Assembly: GCF_018143015.1 (NCBI RefSeq)
Contig: NC_054743.1
Location: forward strand, 37,652,922-37,716,921
Length of the DNA: 64,000 bases
Reading direction: 5' to 3'
Source of the DNA: Lytechinus variegatus
Lineage: Eukaryota; Echinodermata; Echinoidea; Temnopleuroida; Toxopneustidae
Shown here: piece by piece, positions 23,448 through 35,200 of the stretch
Numbering within the stretch: the first letter of the stretch is position 1
Layout of the letters: each line of letters begins with the position of its first letter
The notes under the pieces: model-generated
What the model saw: only the letters and a program-made list of their open reading frames with translations
What the model was told of the DNA's origin: nothing
The model's database searches: none
Made by a program: the position numbers and the translations under genes

Positions 23448-24797
23448 TACAGTGCGTATCAAAAAAAACGGGACAGATTTAAAAAGTCTATAAAATTTTT
23501 GTTTCAAATAATGATGTCTATATTTTGGTGTTAATAGATGCTCTAAGATCTTATCTTTGAAATGCAATTTAAAAAAATAAATTTTATTCATGCTTGAGCG
23601 AACACGGGACGTTTTTGTTGGGGGTTCAAAAAGAGGCTTGCGCCAGAATTGCGGAATCTGTGTAATACAATGATCAGACTTCTTGCTAATCAGATTTCCT
23701 CTTTACCTTTTCATTATCTGTGCCACAATTTTCGAATTATGCTCTCAAATTTCATTTACAAATTTATTTATTTAATTGAATTATTTTGTTTTTTCATTTA
23801 AACTTCTCTTACCTTTTAATTTTCCTTCATAAGTAACTGAGAAAAGAAATTTTTTTGTCAACCCAAGCAAGAAGATTTGAATGATTAATTGGGGAACTTG
23901 TGATTATTAAAATCGTTTTATTATGTGAAACAAATAATGTTATGTACCTTTAAAAGACATGAATCTATTTATCAATGGGTCATTAATTCCTTGACCAAGT
24001 TTAATTGCTTGACAGGAAACACAGGAAGGGATTCATGTCTTTCAATGGCAATGGTGTATTGAGTCAAATTTGAAGGAGCTAGATATGGCAGATCAGGTAA
24101 AATGTATTAAAAAGTTGTGAGTGGGCGAAGTGAGCACGCAAATATTCCCACTTTTTTAATTACAATATCAAATTTTGTGATAGATTTTGACATAATATTC
24201 AGAAAATATCATATTTTACTTTCTATCTTTCCTTTTATTTCCTGTCCACTTTTTTTCTTGGTCATGATTTTTTCAATGGGGGGGGGGGAGCAACCTGAGC
24301 GCCCACCCATCTGTGTTGCTTTGTTCAAAAGGCACCATAATCTTTGTAGCACATAATGAAATCCATGCTCTCACATAATTCGGTTGAAAAAAAATAATTT
24401 TAGCTTGAAGAAGGAATATTCAAAGCTAACAGAGAGCATATTAAAAAGAAATAACAGAATAATTCAAGCAAATAAATAGATATGAAAATGAATTTTGACC
24501 GCATGATTTGAAAATTATGGCAAAGATAATGAAAAGGTAAAGAGGAAGTCTGCTAATAAGCAAGAAGTCCGATCATCATATTACTCATATTCTGCAATTC
24601 TGGCGCAAGCCTCTTTTTGAACCCCCAATAAAAACGTCCCGTGTTCGCTCAAGCATGAACGAAACTAAAATTTTTTAATAGCATTTGAAAGACCAGACCT
24701 TATAGCACCTATTAACACCAAAATAAAGACATAATGATTTGAAACTAAAATTTTATAGACTTTTCAAATCTGTCCCGTTTTTTTGATACGCACTGTA
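23448..24797. mobile_element. Non-autonomous Tc1/mariner-like element with long inverted repeats
   Basis: The ends TACAGTGCGTATCAAAAAAA and the matching TTTTTTTGATACGCACTGTA flank 1350 bp. Inverted similarity extends several hundred bases inwards (CGTCCCGTGTTCGCTCAAGC near 24640 pairs with its reverse near 23595). TA borders and CAGTG ends fit the Tc1/mariner group. No transposase frame is present. A family E repeat (24066-24320) lies in its middle. Confidence 0.8.
24066..24320 (+). mobile_element. Family E repeat nested in the Tc1-like element
   Basis: It carries GTGAGTGGGCGAAGTGAGCA, a segment with TTTTGTGATAGATTTTGACATA and a terminal G run followed by GAGCGCCCACCCATCTG. The copy at 47664-47952 has the same order. 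It separates the two inverted arms of the host element. Confidence 0.6.
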
Positions 24798-25447
24798 TAG
24801 GTCCATATAGAATATGGACCAAACCTTATTTTTCAATGTATGCAGTGCTTTTTTAAAATGGTTTCTTGTCAATTCGAGTGTGCTAATTCCAAATCTGTAT
24901 ATGATGCCACTACCAATATTTATTTTCTTGATATTTAAAATGGCCGCCAGAGACCCCTGTATATACAGCATGAATGGGGAAACTGAAATTCACAAAAGTG
25001 AGCGCTAAAATGTATGTAATTGCGATCTGTGGGTGAAAACTGTCTGAAAACATGGTTGTGGGAAATTGCACTTTTATTTTACAAATGGCTGCCATACGTC
25101 CCTAACTATATCATGATCAATAGTTTCTTGGGTATATAAAAAGAGGCAATGATATGAGGAAGGGCACCTAAGAAGGCAAAGGGGCACTCTCTAACGGCAT
25201 GAAACGGGTCCTTTTCAGGTATAAAAGTGGCACAGAACACGTTTGTGAGGGGCACTTTTCTTGGGTGAAAAAGGGGCACTGATTCGAGAAAGGGCATTTA
25301 CCAGAAGGCAATGGGGAACTTGCTCACAGTTAAAACGGGTCATCGACAGGTGATAGGGGCACAGTTCACGTTCGTGATTTCAATTAATAAAATACAAAAT
25401 AACGAGTTATAGGGACGTGACATCATCTTCATAAAGGATAAGAAGAT

Positions 25448-25536
25448 AGATAAATATATAGAAAAAAAAGAAGAAGGACAAGAAGAAGAAGAGGAAGAAA
25501 GAAGCAGAAGAAGGAGGAGAAGAAGAAGAATAGGAA

Positions 25537-25568
<32 letters not shown>

Positions 25569-25640
25569 AGAAGAAAAGGAAGAAGTAGAAAGAAGGAGAA
25601 GACGAAGAAGAAGATGAAGAAGAAAGAAGAAGGACGGGAC
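25448..25640. repeat. GAA/GGA purine tract
   Basis: The plus strand is almost all A and G, mainly GAA and GAAGAG triplets. The overlapping Ser/Phe/Leu-rich minus-strand frames are products of the repeat. Such tracts can form triplex DNA. Confidence 0.9.
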
Positions 25641-25661
25641 AAGATCTAACTATAGTGATCA

Positions 25662-26233
25662 TTAAAAGTCCATCCCAGGAAAATGCTGACTTGAATAAAT
25701 AGAGAAAAATCAAAGTAGCATATAGTGCTGAAAAATTTCATCAAAATCGGATGGATATAAGAAAGTTATGACATTTAAACTTTCGCTTAATTTTCACATA
25801 ACAGTGATATGCACATTCTAAGACGATGAGGTCCATCACTCACTATTTCTTTTGGTTTTGTTGTTTGAATTATACAATATTTCACTTTTTTATAGATTTG
25901 ACAATAATGACCAAATTGAATGAACCATATAGTATTAAACAACGCTAATTCCACATGTTCAGGAAGGAATTAATCGTTGTATCACTTAACAATGAGGAGA
26001 AAATTAGAATATTTCATATAATAAAATACAAAAGGAATAGTGAATGGATGACAACATTAGTCTTGTTTGCTTACCGATTAGGGTGTACATATAACTGTTT
26101 TGTGAAATCAAGCGAAACTATAAAATGTGATAACTTTCTTATTTTAGATCAGATTTTGATGAAATTTTCAGTGTTATGCTTTTTCTCTTTATTCAAATCA
26201 ACTTTTTGTTGGGGTGGTGGACTTGTCCTTTAA
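25662..26233. mobile_element. MITE family B copy abutting the MPC1 start codon
   Basis: The right end TTGTTGGGGTGGTGGACTTG followed by TCCTTTAA and the left end TTAAAAGTCCATCCCAGG are inverted, and match the copy at 38415-39024. The interior shares the ATTTCATCAAAATC-type stretch. The right border is 5 bp before the MPC1 ATG. Confidence 0.8.
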
Positions 26234-26238
26234 CGTAG

Positions 26239-29200
26239 ATGGCGTTAACATACATTCAGAAATCTCTTTCTCTCGCGATGGCCTCCCTCATTCTCAGACG
26301 TCCCTTGAATATTTTTGTGAACTACAATGCTCGTAATAACATCAAACAAAACATTCAGATGACATTACGTCGTCATGCAGCTACTGACACCAAAGCAGCA
26401 GCAGAGTCAAAGAAAATTGAGTTAACATGGGTGCAGTATTTCATGAGGTAATTACATAGATTTTCAGCAAGTTTTTTTCATATCGGTCCCATACGTTACG
26501 AAACATGTTGGTCTAGAATCGTTAACAAGTTACCACGAACATGAATGATGACGAACTAATTCAACTGTCACTCACACAACATGCGAGGTTAGTAATACTA
26601 ATACTAACCTCGCACAGCGCATGTGATTTCATAGTGGACTTTGACGTTTTCATTCATCACACGAATGTGAGGAAATAAAACACGCCAAACCTTTCAATAT
26701 TTCTCCACTATTAATCTTGATCGTACATGTATATGATTATTTTAAGTTAGGGCCTAGGCCTAAATGGAATTGGAAATTATTTATTAAAGTGTTTTTATCA
26801 CTTACCTCCAAACACTAGTTGTCCCCGACCATTTGCCATACAGCAAAAGGTAGGGGATGGGACTAGTGGTACGTGAGGCGTAGATCTACTTTGAAAAATT
26901 AAAAAGTAAGAGAGATTGACTTACCAGTCTTTCCACCCGAACCAAACGATCTTCCTTCCGTTGTTGCTGCGATGTAAGCTGCAACCGATGTTATATTGTC
27001 ATTTATTTGAAGGCTCTTCGAGAAATCGTTGGAATGTATGAGGAAATTTTTCATGGTCTTCAGCAGCGCATAGACTTCTACGTAAAGACGTAAAGGAAAA
27101 CACGCCCTCTTGTGCTCAATTAAAGAAAGCTAACGGAAGCGACCACACCACTGACATCTACAGAGCTGTATAAAACTGCTTCTCTCCACAGATACCTTTT
27201 TCCGGTCATGCCGGTGATGCTTCTATTTCGGATCTTCTTCTTTCCTTGGTTGGCAACCAGTCAGGATTGACTATTTTGGCCACAGCTTTTGTTCATTTCC
27301 AGTAGCTTATTATATATTTTTTTTTCCATTCCTTTTTTCCTTCTCTCTCTTTTAATTTTTTTTTTCTTTTTTTTTCGTCCTTTTCTTTTCTGTTATTTTC
27401 TTTTTTTTTCCTTTTTCATGTAATTTTTTTCTTTTCTTTTTGTCTTCTCTTTTTTTTCTTCTTTTTTTTCATTTCTTTTTTTTTCTGTTTCCTTTGCTTT
27501 TCTTATTTTTCTTCTTTTTTTTCTTTTTTTATTCTTTTTATTTTTCTTTTCTTTTCTTTTCTCTTTTCTTTTCTTTTTATTTCTTTTTCTTTCCCTTCCT
27601 TTTTTAAAAATTAATTTATTTTTCTTTTGTATGCATTCTGATTCTTGCAGCATATTGGATTTTCTTCTGCTACAGTAAGCTGCAACAGAAAAGGCAAAAG
27701 TAAACTGGATTTGTGGCCTGATAAAACTCCAGGCTTCGGGAAACCGAAACTAAAGTATATGGGATGAAAGTGCAAAAATCAAACGAAAACAAAACAAACT
27801 AAAGTATATGGGATGAAAGTGCAAAAATCAAACAAAAACAAACAAAAACAAAACAAAAACAAAACTTGAAAATAGAACTAAACAAACCAACAGATAAACA
27901 ACGGAAATTCTCTCTTCATCCTTGTCTCCTTTCTGTCCCCCTGAGAAATCGCCAAATTAAAGAAACTCGGATAATTAGCCATTCCTCCTTATTCAGACTT
28001 TATATAGTCGTTTCGTTCTGAGAACGAAATGGACCAGTGCAGATTGGGTTTCTACCTTAGTACTCTTTTATAAGAGATCCATTATTTTTTGGGAGGTTGA
28101 AAGATTTGTTTCTGTAAGTAGCATGGCCCTTTCTATTATATATTTGGGACATTCGAAATGCTCAACTGTTTCAAATTTGTTAGGCCTACATGTATCACAA
28201 AGATCCGTGGGGTGTATATTAAGTCTTTTTAAATCATAGTAGTCCTATTACACCAAAACGGAGTCTGTGGATAATGGTTTCGTGGAATCTAATTAGGGAA
28301 CAAAATATCAACCGATATTATGACTAGTCTACTCTCCAAGAGTATTGGGTATTTTTCTGACTAAATAAACCGATGCCATTGGGAATTACACACACTCACA
28401 TTTTTGGCGGCGTAAAGCCATATTTTGGTATGTATCCAACTTTTCCTTCTTAAATCTCTTAGATATATGTTTCTTGATAAACATTCTCCATATTTTTTTT
28501 TTCAATTTTAGTGGAGGGGACATATGGAAGTCTTGCCCTGATTACACATGCAGGCTTGCACTGACACACTACCGTCGGTGAATGGGGATTATAGTAAAAT
28601 GTCAGAAATTGTTAAATAAATCTCCAGAAACAACGGTTATTCCTATCTAGGTTATGATATAACCTTGTTCTCAGTTACATCTCCATGTGTGGCAAAATAA
28701 GGTTGACAATGTTTGGCTTATTTTCTCTTTTTCTTTTGGACAAACGCTTGATTTTTTTACACTGTCAGTTTCCATTACAGCTTTTCATTATATAACTCGG
28801 ATCTTAAGTAAATTTTATTCTTTAAATAATTTTTTTCTTTATCAAAAATAGTGCTTGAAAAATGAAAAATTTCTTGCCGTATTACTTTTAACCAATAGAG
28901 GGCATACACAAAAATATGCCAAAAATTCAAGTTTTTGGGCGCTCTGGTCAATACAAAAATAACTTACTAATGAAAATATAATTGCAACTGTATAGAAATT
29001 AATAATTTTGCCCACAAAAATGGTATTTCAGTGATTTTTTTTAAGCATTGACATACCATGTAGTCCTACCTGTAGATTCCCCATAGGCAGGATGGTAGCA
29101 GTGAACCAGTGACTTAATGGAACATTTGGTGCGAGTTCAAAGAAAATCGAAGGGGGTCGGATGACAAATTGTCTGAAAATTGTTTGATTTGATATGGATT

Positions 29201-32200
29201 GACCCATGAAATATTGTTTTGCACACCTTTAGGTCACATGATCATGGTCAATTAAAAGGTAATTTTGGGTCAATGGACATAGTATTTTTATTGTCATATG
29301 AGTGTGAATTATTAAATACCTGTTTTCAAAGTCAGCATGGAAAACAAGTGAATAGTTGGAGGTTTCCATCCATGTAAGCACTGAGTAAATGTAACTGCCA
29401 TTTCTTCTGGAAATAATAAGAAAATTCAAATTCATATTCTGAAAAGCAGAAAAATCAACCAGTCTTTCTGTACAAACATATTGGTTCACAACGCTTCTAA
29501 CACAACATGACGTCACAGTCTTTAGGCCAGGGGAAAGCGCGAAGAAGCTTTGTGTTGAACCCTGTCAATTTGAGTGTGTCTTAAAGAGAAATTCCAGTAG
29601 TTGCAGTAAACACTGATTTCATGAGAAAGTCTGTAAAACAAGGCTTAATTGTCAGTATATCATCGAGGATCTAGATCTGGTACAGTTAAAGTAACTGAAT
29701 TTGTGAAATCTTGAAATCTACGCTGAAAAATGTTCACACCGAACTATCCCCAACACAGATAAGCGCACGTGGGACAATGTCTAATTATTGCTTAGGGCGT
29801 CGGCCCCGACGCTCTACCCGAATCTTGTGCTTATTTGCTGATTTCTCAGCAATTACGCAATATCTTCCAGAATCCTTTGGCACATGCGTTTTATTTATAC
29901 AAACAGACACTTTGGTGGTCATTTCATTGGATTCTGTACGAACTCATTTTGATATCGTTACCAAAACTAGCATTTACCTTTAAGCAAAATACTCAGCTGT
30001 CAAGCGGTGAATATACATTTTTGTAGGCCTACTATGTAGCTTCTATATTTTTCATTTGTCAATCTCACTTTTACTTTATCTTTTGTCTGGGTCTTTAAGA
30101 TTGCTGACCCATACCCAGTGAAAGCGAACGTATTTGGCAAGATAGCTATTTTATCAGTGCACTCACTGTGCAACGTACTTAATGCACTTTAAACTCAATG
30201 TAAAAGAAAGTAGTTGCAGCAAATAATTATTTTATGAGAAAGTCTTTAAATCAAGGTTAATGGCCACCATCATAGATCTAGATCTGGTGCATTGAAATAA
30301 AATCTGTGAAATCACGATCTTATCTGGAAACCAATGATTCTGATGATCACTAACACGATAAGACATTTGTGGGACAGTATGGATATTTCTTGGAAAATAT
30401 CTGTTATTTTATCAAAATTCATGCTTATTTTGCTCATTTCTCAGCAATTACACAGCTTTTCACCACAGCAATTAGGCACAATTCATTAACACAAACACTT
30501 GGGTGGTCATTTTATCGGATTCTGTTCGAACTCATTTTTAGATCATTAGCACATCTGGCATTTATCTGTAAATAGAGGTGGTCTATATAATATATGAATA
30601 GACAGCAGAATCAGCTGAATAGGCCTACAAATAAGAAAATTACTTTTACTATTACCATTCTCGACTTGGAACTTTTCATTTAGTCCCCCTCTAAATCGTT
30701 TTTTTGCCGCACTGTCCCATTTTCAACTGATTTTCTTTAAAAAAACGTGTGTCAATCAGGACAACATTCTGCCTCAAATGAGATATGTAAAACTTGATTC
30801 TGAAATATCACCAATTTTTTTCTACCCCTTTGTAGCTCACCATTAAAGGGGAAGTTCACCCTGACAAAAAGTTTATTGTAAGAATAGCAGAAAAAATGAT
30901 AAAAAATATTGCCGAAGGTTTGAGAAAAATTCATCAAATAATTAAAAAGTTATTAGAATTTCAATTATTTGATTTGTGACGTCATATGCGAGCAGCATTC
31001 CTACATGTAGCGAATGGTAAAAAATCAATGAAATGTCATTTTCTCGGAAAATTGAGAATAGTTTTCACTGTACCTTTTGTATATCAATAAACAAATCATT
31101 TCACACCCGATCATGAAAAGAAAACAAAATTAAGTCATCAGGAACCATGCAAAATTTGGAATTCAATGCATTTTATATTACATAACACATGAGGCAGCTG
31201 CTCGTTTATGACGTCACAAATCCAAAACTTTGAACTCTAATAACTTTCTTACTCTTTAATGGATTTTCCTCAAACCTTCACCAATTTTTTTACTATTTTT
31301 TCTGCTATTTTTACAACAAAGTTTTCTTCAGGGTGAACTTCCCCTTTAAGTCATGATGTTACAATAAAGTCTGAATGTACATATAAGTCCATATTCAGTT
31401 ATTCACCAGGGGTGGTATTCTGAAAGCTCAATTAGCGCTCAATTAGCATTTTGGTATTCTGAAAAGTCACTTAAGTGCTCCTTTCCTTATTTGGCAGGGT
31501 TGCGTTGCGCGCACTTAAAATAGTACGCGTTATGACCGCGCGAAGACTTAATTCAGTAGTTACGAGACTTTTGGTATTCTGAAAAGTCTCATAGCGCTCA
31601 ATTAACGGACTGTCCAGTGGGAAAAGATAATGGTGATAAGAGGTCCATTAAGTCTCATCATATCTTGATAAACATGCTAAATGTGGCTTTCATTTCGTAT
31701 AAATATCATCAAATCGGTTTGATACTGCGACCAAAATTAGGAGGAAGGAAGAGAATAAAGGAGAGAGGTATAAAAATGGAATAGAATAAAGGGGGAGAAG
31801 GTGGTATAACGAAACAAGTAAAATAAGGAATATGGACTATATTTGGTAATAAAGAAATTAGAAAAGAGGGAAAAGGGAGACAAAAATTGTGCACTTATAG
31901 AGGAAATATAACTATTATTTTTCTATATTTTCTTTTATTATTAGCATCATAATCTATTTTGTTTTTGCACATTGACAATAGTGAGATCGCCAAATCAAGG
32001 TGCGAGATGCAGCAATGTTCAGGGGTGAATTAAATCTTTTCTTTCTGACAATGAAAAAATAAGCATAGACCCCTTTAGTATTTAAAAGAATATAGAATGA
32101 AATACAAAAGAAAAAACATAGTGAGTGATATGCCATCGTTTTCCCTTTTTTTTAAATTATGCTTGTTTGATTTTTAAAAATATTTGTATTAAAATCAGCT

Positions 32201-35200
32201 TTTTGTTGGAGAAGATTTCTCATATCAAAGAAAAGTATGTAGTTTGTAAAATAAGTAGGAATTAAGTTAAAGAAGAACCCCCCCCCCATCATGGCCCCGG
32301 CCCGAGAAAGAGGCAAATAAAATATTGTAAAAAAAAAAGAGAGAGAGAGAAAAAAAAAAAGAAAGCTACAAATGGATTCAAATAGGGGGATGTGAAAATC
32401 AGAACACGTTCGGAAAAAAAAAAGAAAAGCACAAAGGTACAATAAATGAGAGAGAAAGGGAAAAGACAACAGTTAAATTCAACAACATAACGAACTTCTA
32501 ATCTCTGATGCAAACTATGCTTTTAGCATTATTTTTCAGCAAAAATTCTTTGTATCAAGATCGTGTGCAGTGCACCTGCAGCAGCCGGGCGCTGCAAGCC
32601 TGCAAAGTGAAGAGACACTGCGCGCTAGGAGAAAATTTTACGTTGTAAGAGCGCATTTGATTGGCTAATTCGGCTCAGTAGGGGAGTGGCCTAAAGGGAG
32701 TTAATTGAGCGCTAATAGAGTTTTCAGAATACGAATTTGGAGGTACATTAGCGCTCCATTAAATGGGTAACTTAAAAGGAGATTTAAGTGGAAACTTAAG
32801 AGACTTTTCAGAATACCTCCCCAGGTCTAGATTACGTACTAGGGGCCTGTAACACAATGCTTTGCAATAATCGTAGAACATTTATCTCGATTGATGGCAT
32901 TGACTGCAATGTACAATCAATTGTGAAAATCAAGTGTACGAATTGATCTCTAAGCTTTGTGTTCCGGGCCCCAGATTAGCTTCTTAGAAGTCAAATTTAT
33001 CCTTTAGATTTCTGTGGTCCCTAATGATTACACTCATAAAATGCAGACTTGCCTGAACAAAGACCCAGGGGGGGGGTGGGGCACTCACATCTATTGGTGG
33101 TACGGGAACATGCCACTTTGATAACCCCTTTTTCAGACCTAATTTTCAGTTCCCTAGATACTCCGAATGAAAAAAATTTCCGTTCAGAAGATGAGCGCCT
33201 TGCTCTCAAGACCCCGTGTTACGAAACATCTCAATTCCCAAGCCCTGTCTAAATGGTCCACCGGGAGCACTGCAAAGGTTTCAGCTGCACGCACGGCACG
33301 CATGCTAGCGCCCACATGCACAGCGCCAACCCGCACCACCGTATACCTACATGTACATGTAGAACAGTTCCGGGATCCCGCTCTGTAGACCCTATTTTTC
33401 ACAAAGCCTGGTTATATTATTAGCTCCTAAGGCCCCTTTTATTACCCTTGTAGTCGGTTCCTTAGACACTCATTTCAAGGTTTCGTGAGGCACACCCCAT
33501 CAAAATAAAATTCAAAGCCCCCCCCCCCTCCGAGACCATATCAAAGACCTACAGTATATGACTGAATAGTGTACTACATTTACAGTGGTCGTTAAAAAGA
33601 AAACTCTTTTTATGTACAATGTACATTCTATGAGACAAAAATCCATCAGGTTATTTGTGTACGTGGAATTTGTTTGTACATCTTTCAAGCAGACATGATA
33701 CTTTAAAAGTGAAAGACTGTTTTGTCGGGTCATGGGCTCCGGGCTCCGGGCTCCCTTTAATTTATTATATGTAAAATTCAGGTAAACTTGTCCAAGTCAG
33801 CCTTTCATTTATAACTTTATAAAGTCAAATATTTGCCCAATTCAAAGCAATTTTTTCTTGGTCCCAAAAGGTTCAACTTACATTGTAGGCGAAGTTAAGT
33901 GTTTAAGCTGTCGATTTCTGATAACGCAGTATTTATTGTTAGACTTCATCAGCTGAAATATTTTCAATGTATGTATCATCTTTTCTTTTCTTCTATGACT
34001 TGTTGCATTGTGGATTACTCACGTGACTGTGCAATGGTTTCTTTACGATGGCTTTCAGTACGGTAAGTACATTCATATTTTCTTGGTCGTAATACGGAAC
34101 ACCATTATTAACCATTATGATAATGCATTTTGCAAATGTTTAACTTGTACATCAATGCCCGTTTTGAGAAAAAAAAAACAATTGAGGTTTGATACTAGAG
34201 AGAAAGCTCAGACAAGCATAACACTGAAAATTCACCAAAATCTGATGTAAATTATACAGATTTAAGTTGTGAAGTGTTAGCATTTGATTATTTTCTCAAA
34301 AAGTTATTGCATACATCGAATGCAAATCCTACCCAGGGGGATGTTTCACGAAGACTCAGAGTCGCACTTAAATGACTGGCGAACTGGGGTCATGGAAGAG
34401 ACTACCCCCCTCCCATCAGAGTCGTGCTTGGAATAGCAAGTACAGTACAAATCGGATATTTATTCCACTTTGCAATTAATACATCAGAACAATGTCTCTA
34501 TCCTGACTGTAGTTGTCTGCACACAATATGCTTGGGTGTGTGCACTTTATCCACCCTGGCTAGTAAGGTGTATGCCAATTAAATTTAGGGTAAATGAAAT
34601 AAAACTATTAATGTTCTTTTCTCTATATAGATAATACACCTCTATTACAGTGTCAGAATTTTATGTGGAAAAGTTAATACCTTTCTAAAAAAAATCTTTT
34701 TTTTTCAAAAAAAGGGTACTATATGATGAGAAATGTTCATATTTTGTTAAAATCATTAAAATATGAAAAAATTATTGATAGTCATAAAGGTGCAGTAAGA
34801 TTGGAGTAGTTCAGTAAAATTTGCATTATCACATAGGAGTCAATATGATTAGAGTATCAGTAACCATAAAATAATAAATCATGAAATTCCGTGGTTACTG
34901 TGTATTCTGTTTATTGAGCATTCATGCATGTAGTTCAATATAATTTGCATTGCAATTATTGAACCTTTCATGAGTAAGAAGGTCATAAAGCCATGTTAGG
35001 TTTTAAAAACCCAAACAGTGTACATGTACTTGTAAGCAAACTGAATCATTTGTCTTTTAATAATAGCTGGTTACTCCTTTAACTAGTCCTATGTAGGCAT
35101 GTTTTGTGTATTATGCAGCCAGCCATGCATGACATTTCCTTGTAAAAGACATTCTCCTAATAGATCATTACAGGTCATCGATGGAGCTCATTTTGGTGGA

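Larger units (their letters stand above)
22080..26238. other. Intergenic region between the ribonuclease and MPC1 genes
   Basis: No coding exon is supported. It holds paired TAGTCTGCTATGCAGACTC copies near 22316 and 22423, a 44-bp palindrome at 22751-22794, possible poly(A) signals AATAAA at 22623 and 22793 for the ribonuclease transcript, a 1.35-kb Tc1-like element, a GAA-rich tract and a MITE that runs up to the MPC1 start. The MPC1 promoter should be at its right end. Confidence 0.5.

Noticed and set aside
25340-25713. Leu/Ser/Phe-rich minus-strand frames
   Set aside because: Translations of the GAA-rich tract; no domain or splice context.
27393-27653. Lys/Glu/Arg-rich minus-strand frame of 86 codons
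   Set aside because: Translation of a pyrimidine tract in MPC1 intron 1.
32430-32436. Alternative MPC1 micro-exon CACAAAG
   Set aside because: It is also 3n+1 long with AG and GT borders, but has no pyrimidine tract, lies in low-complexity sequence and would add a Lys that breaks the conserved MSTHFWGP motif.
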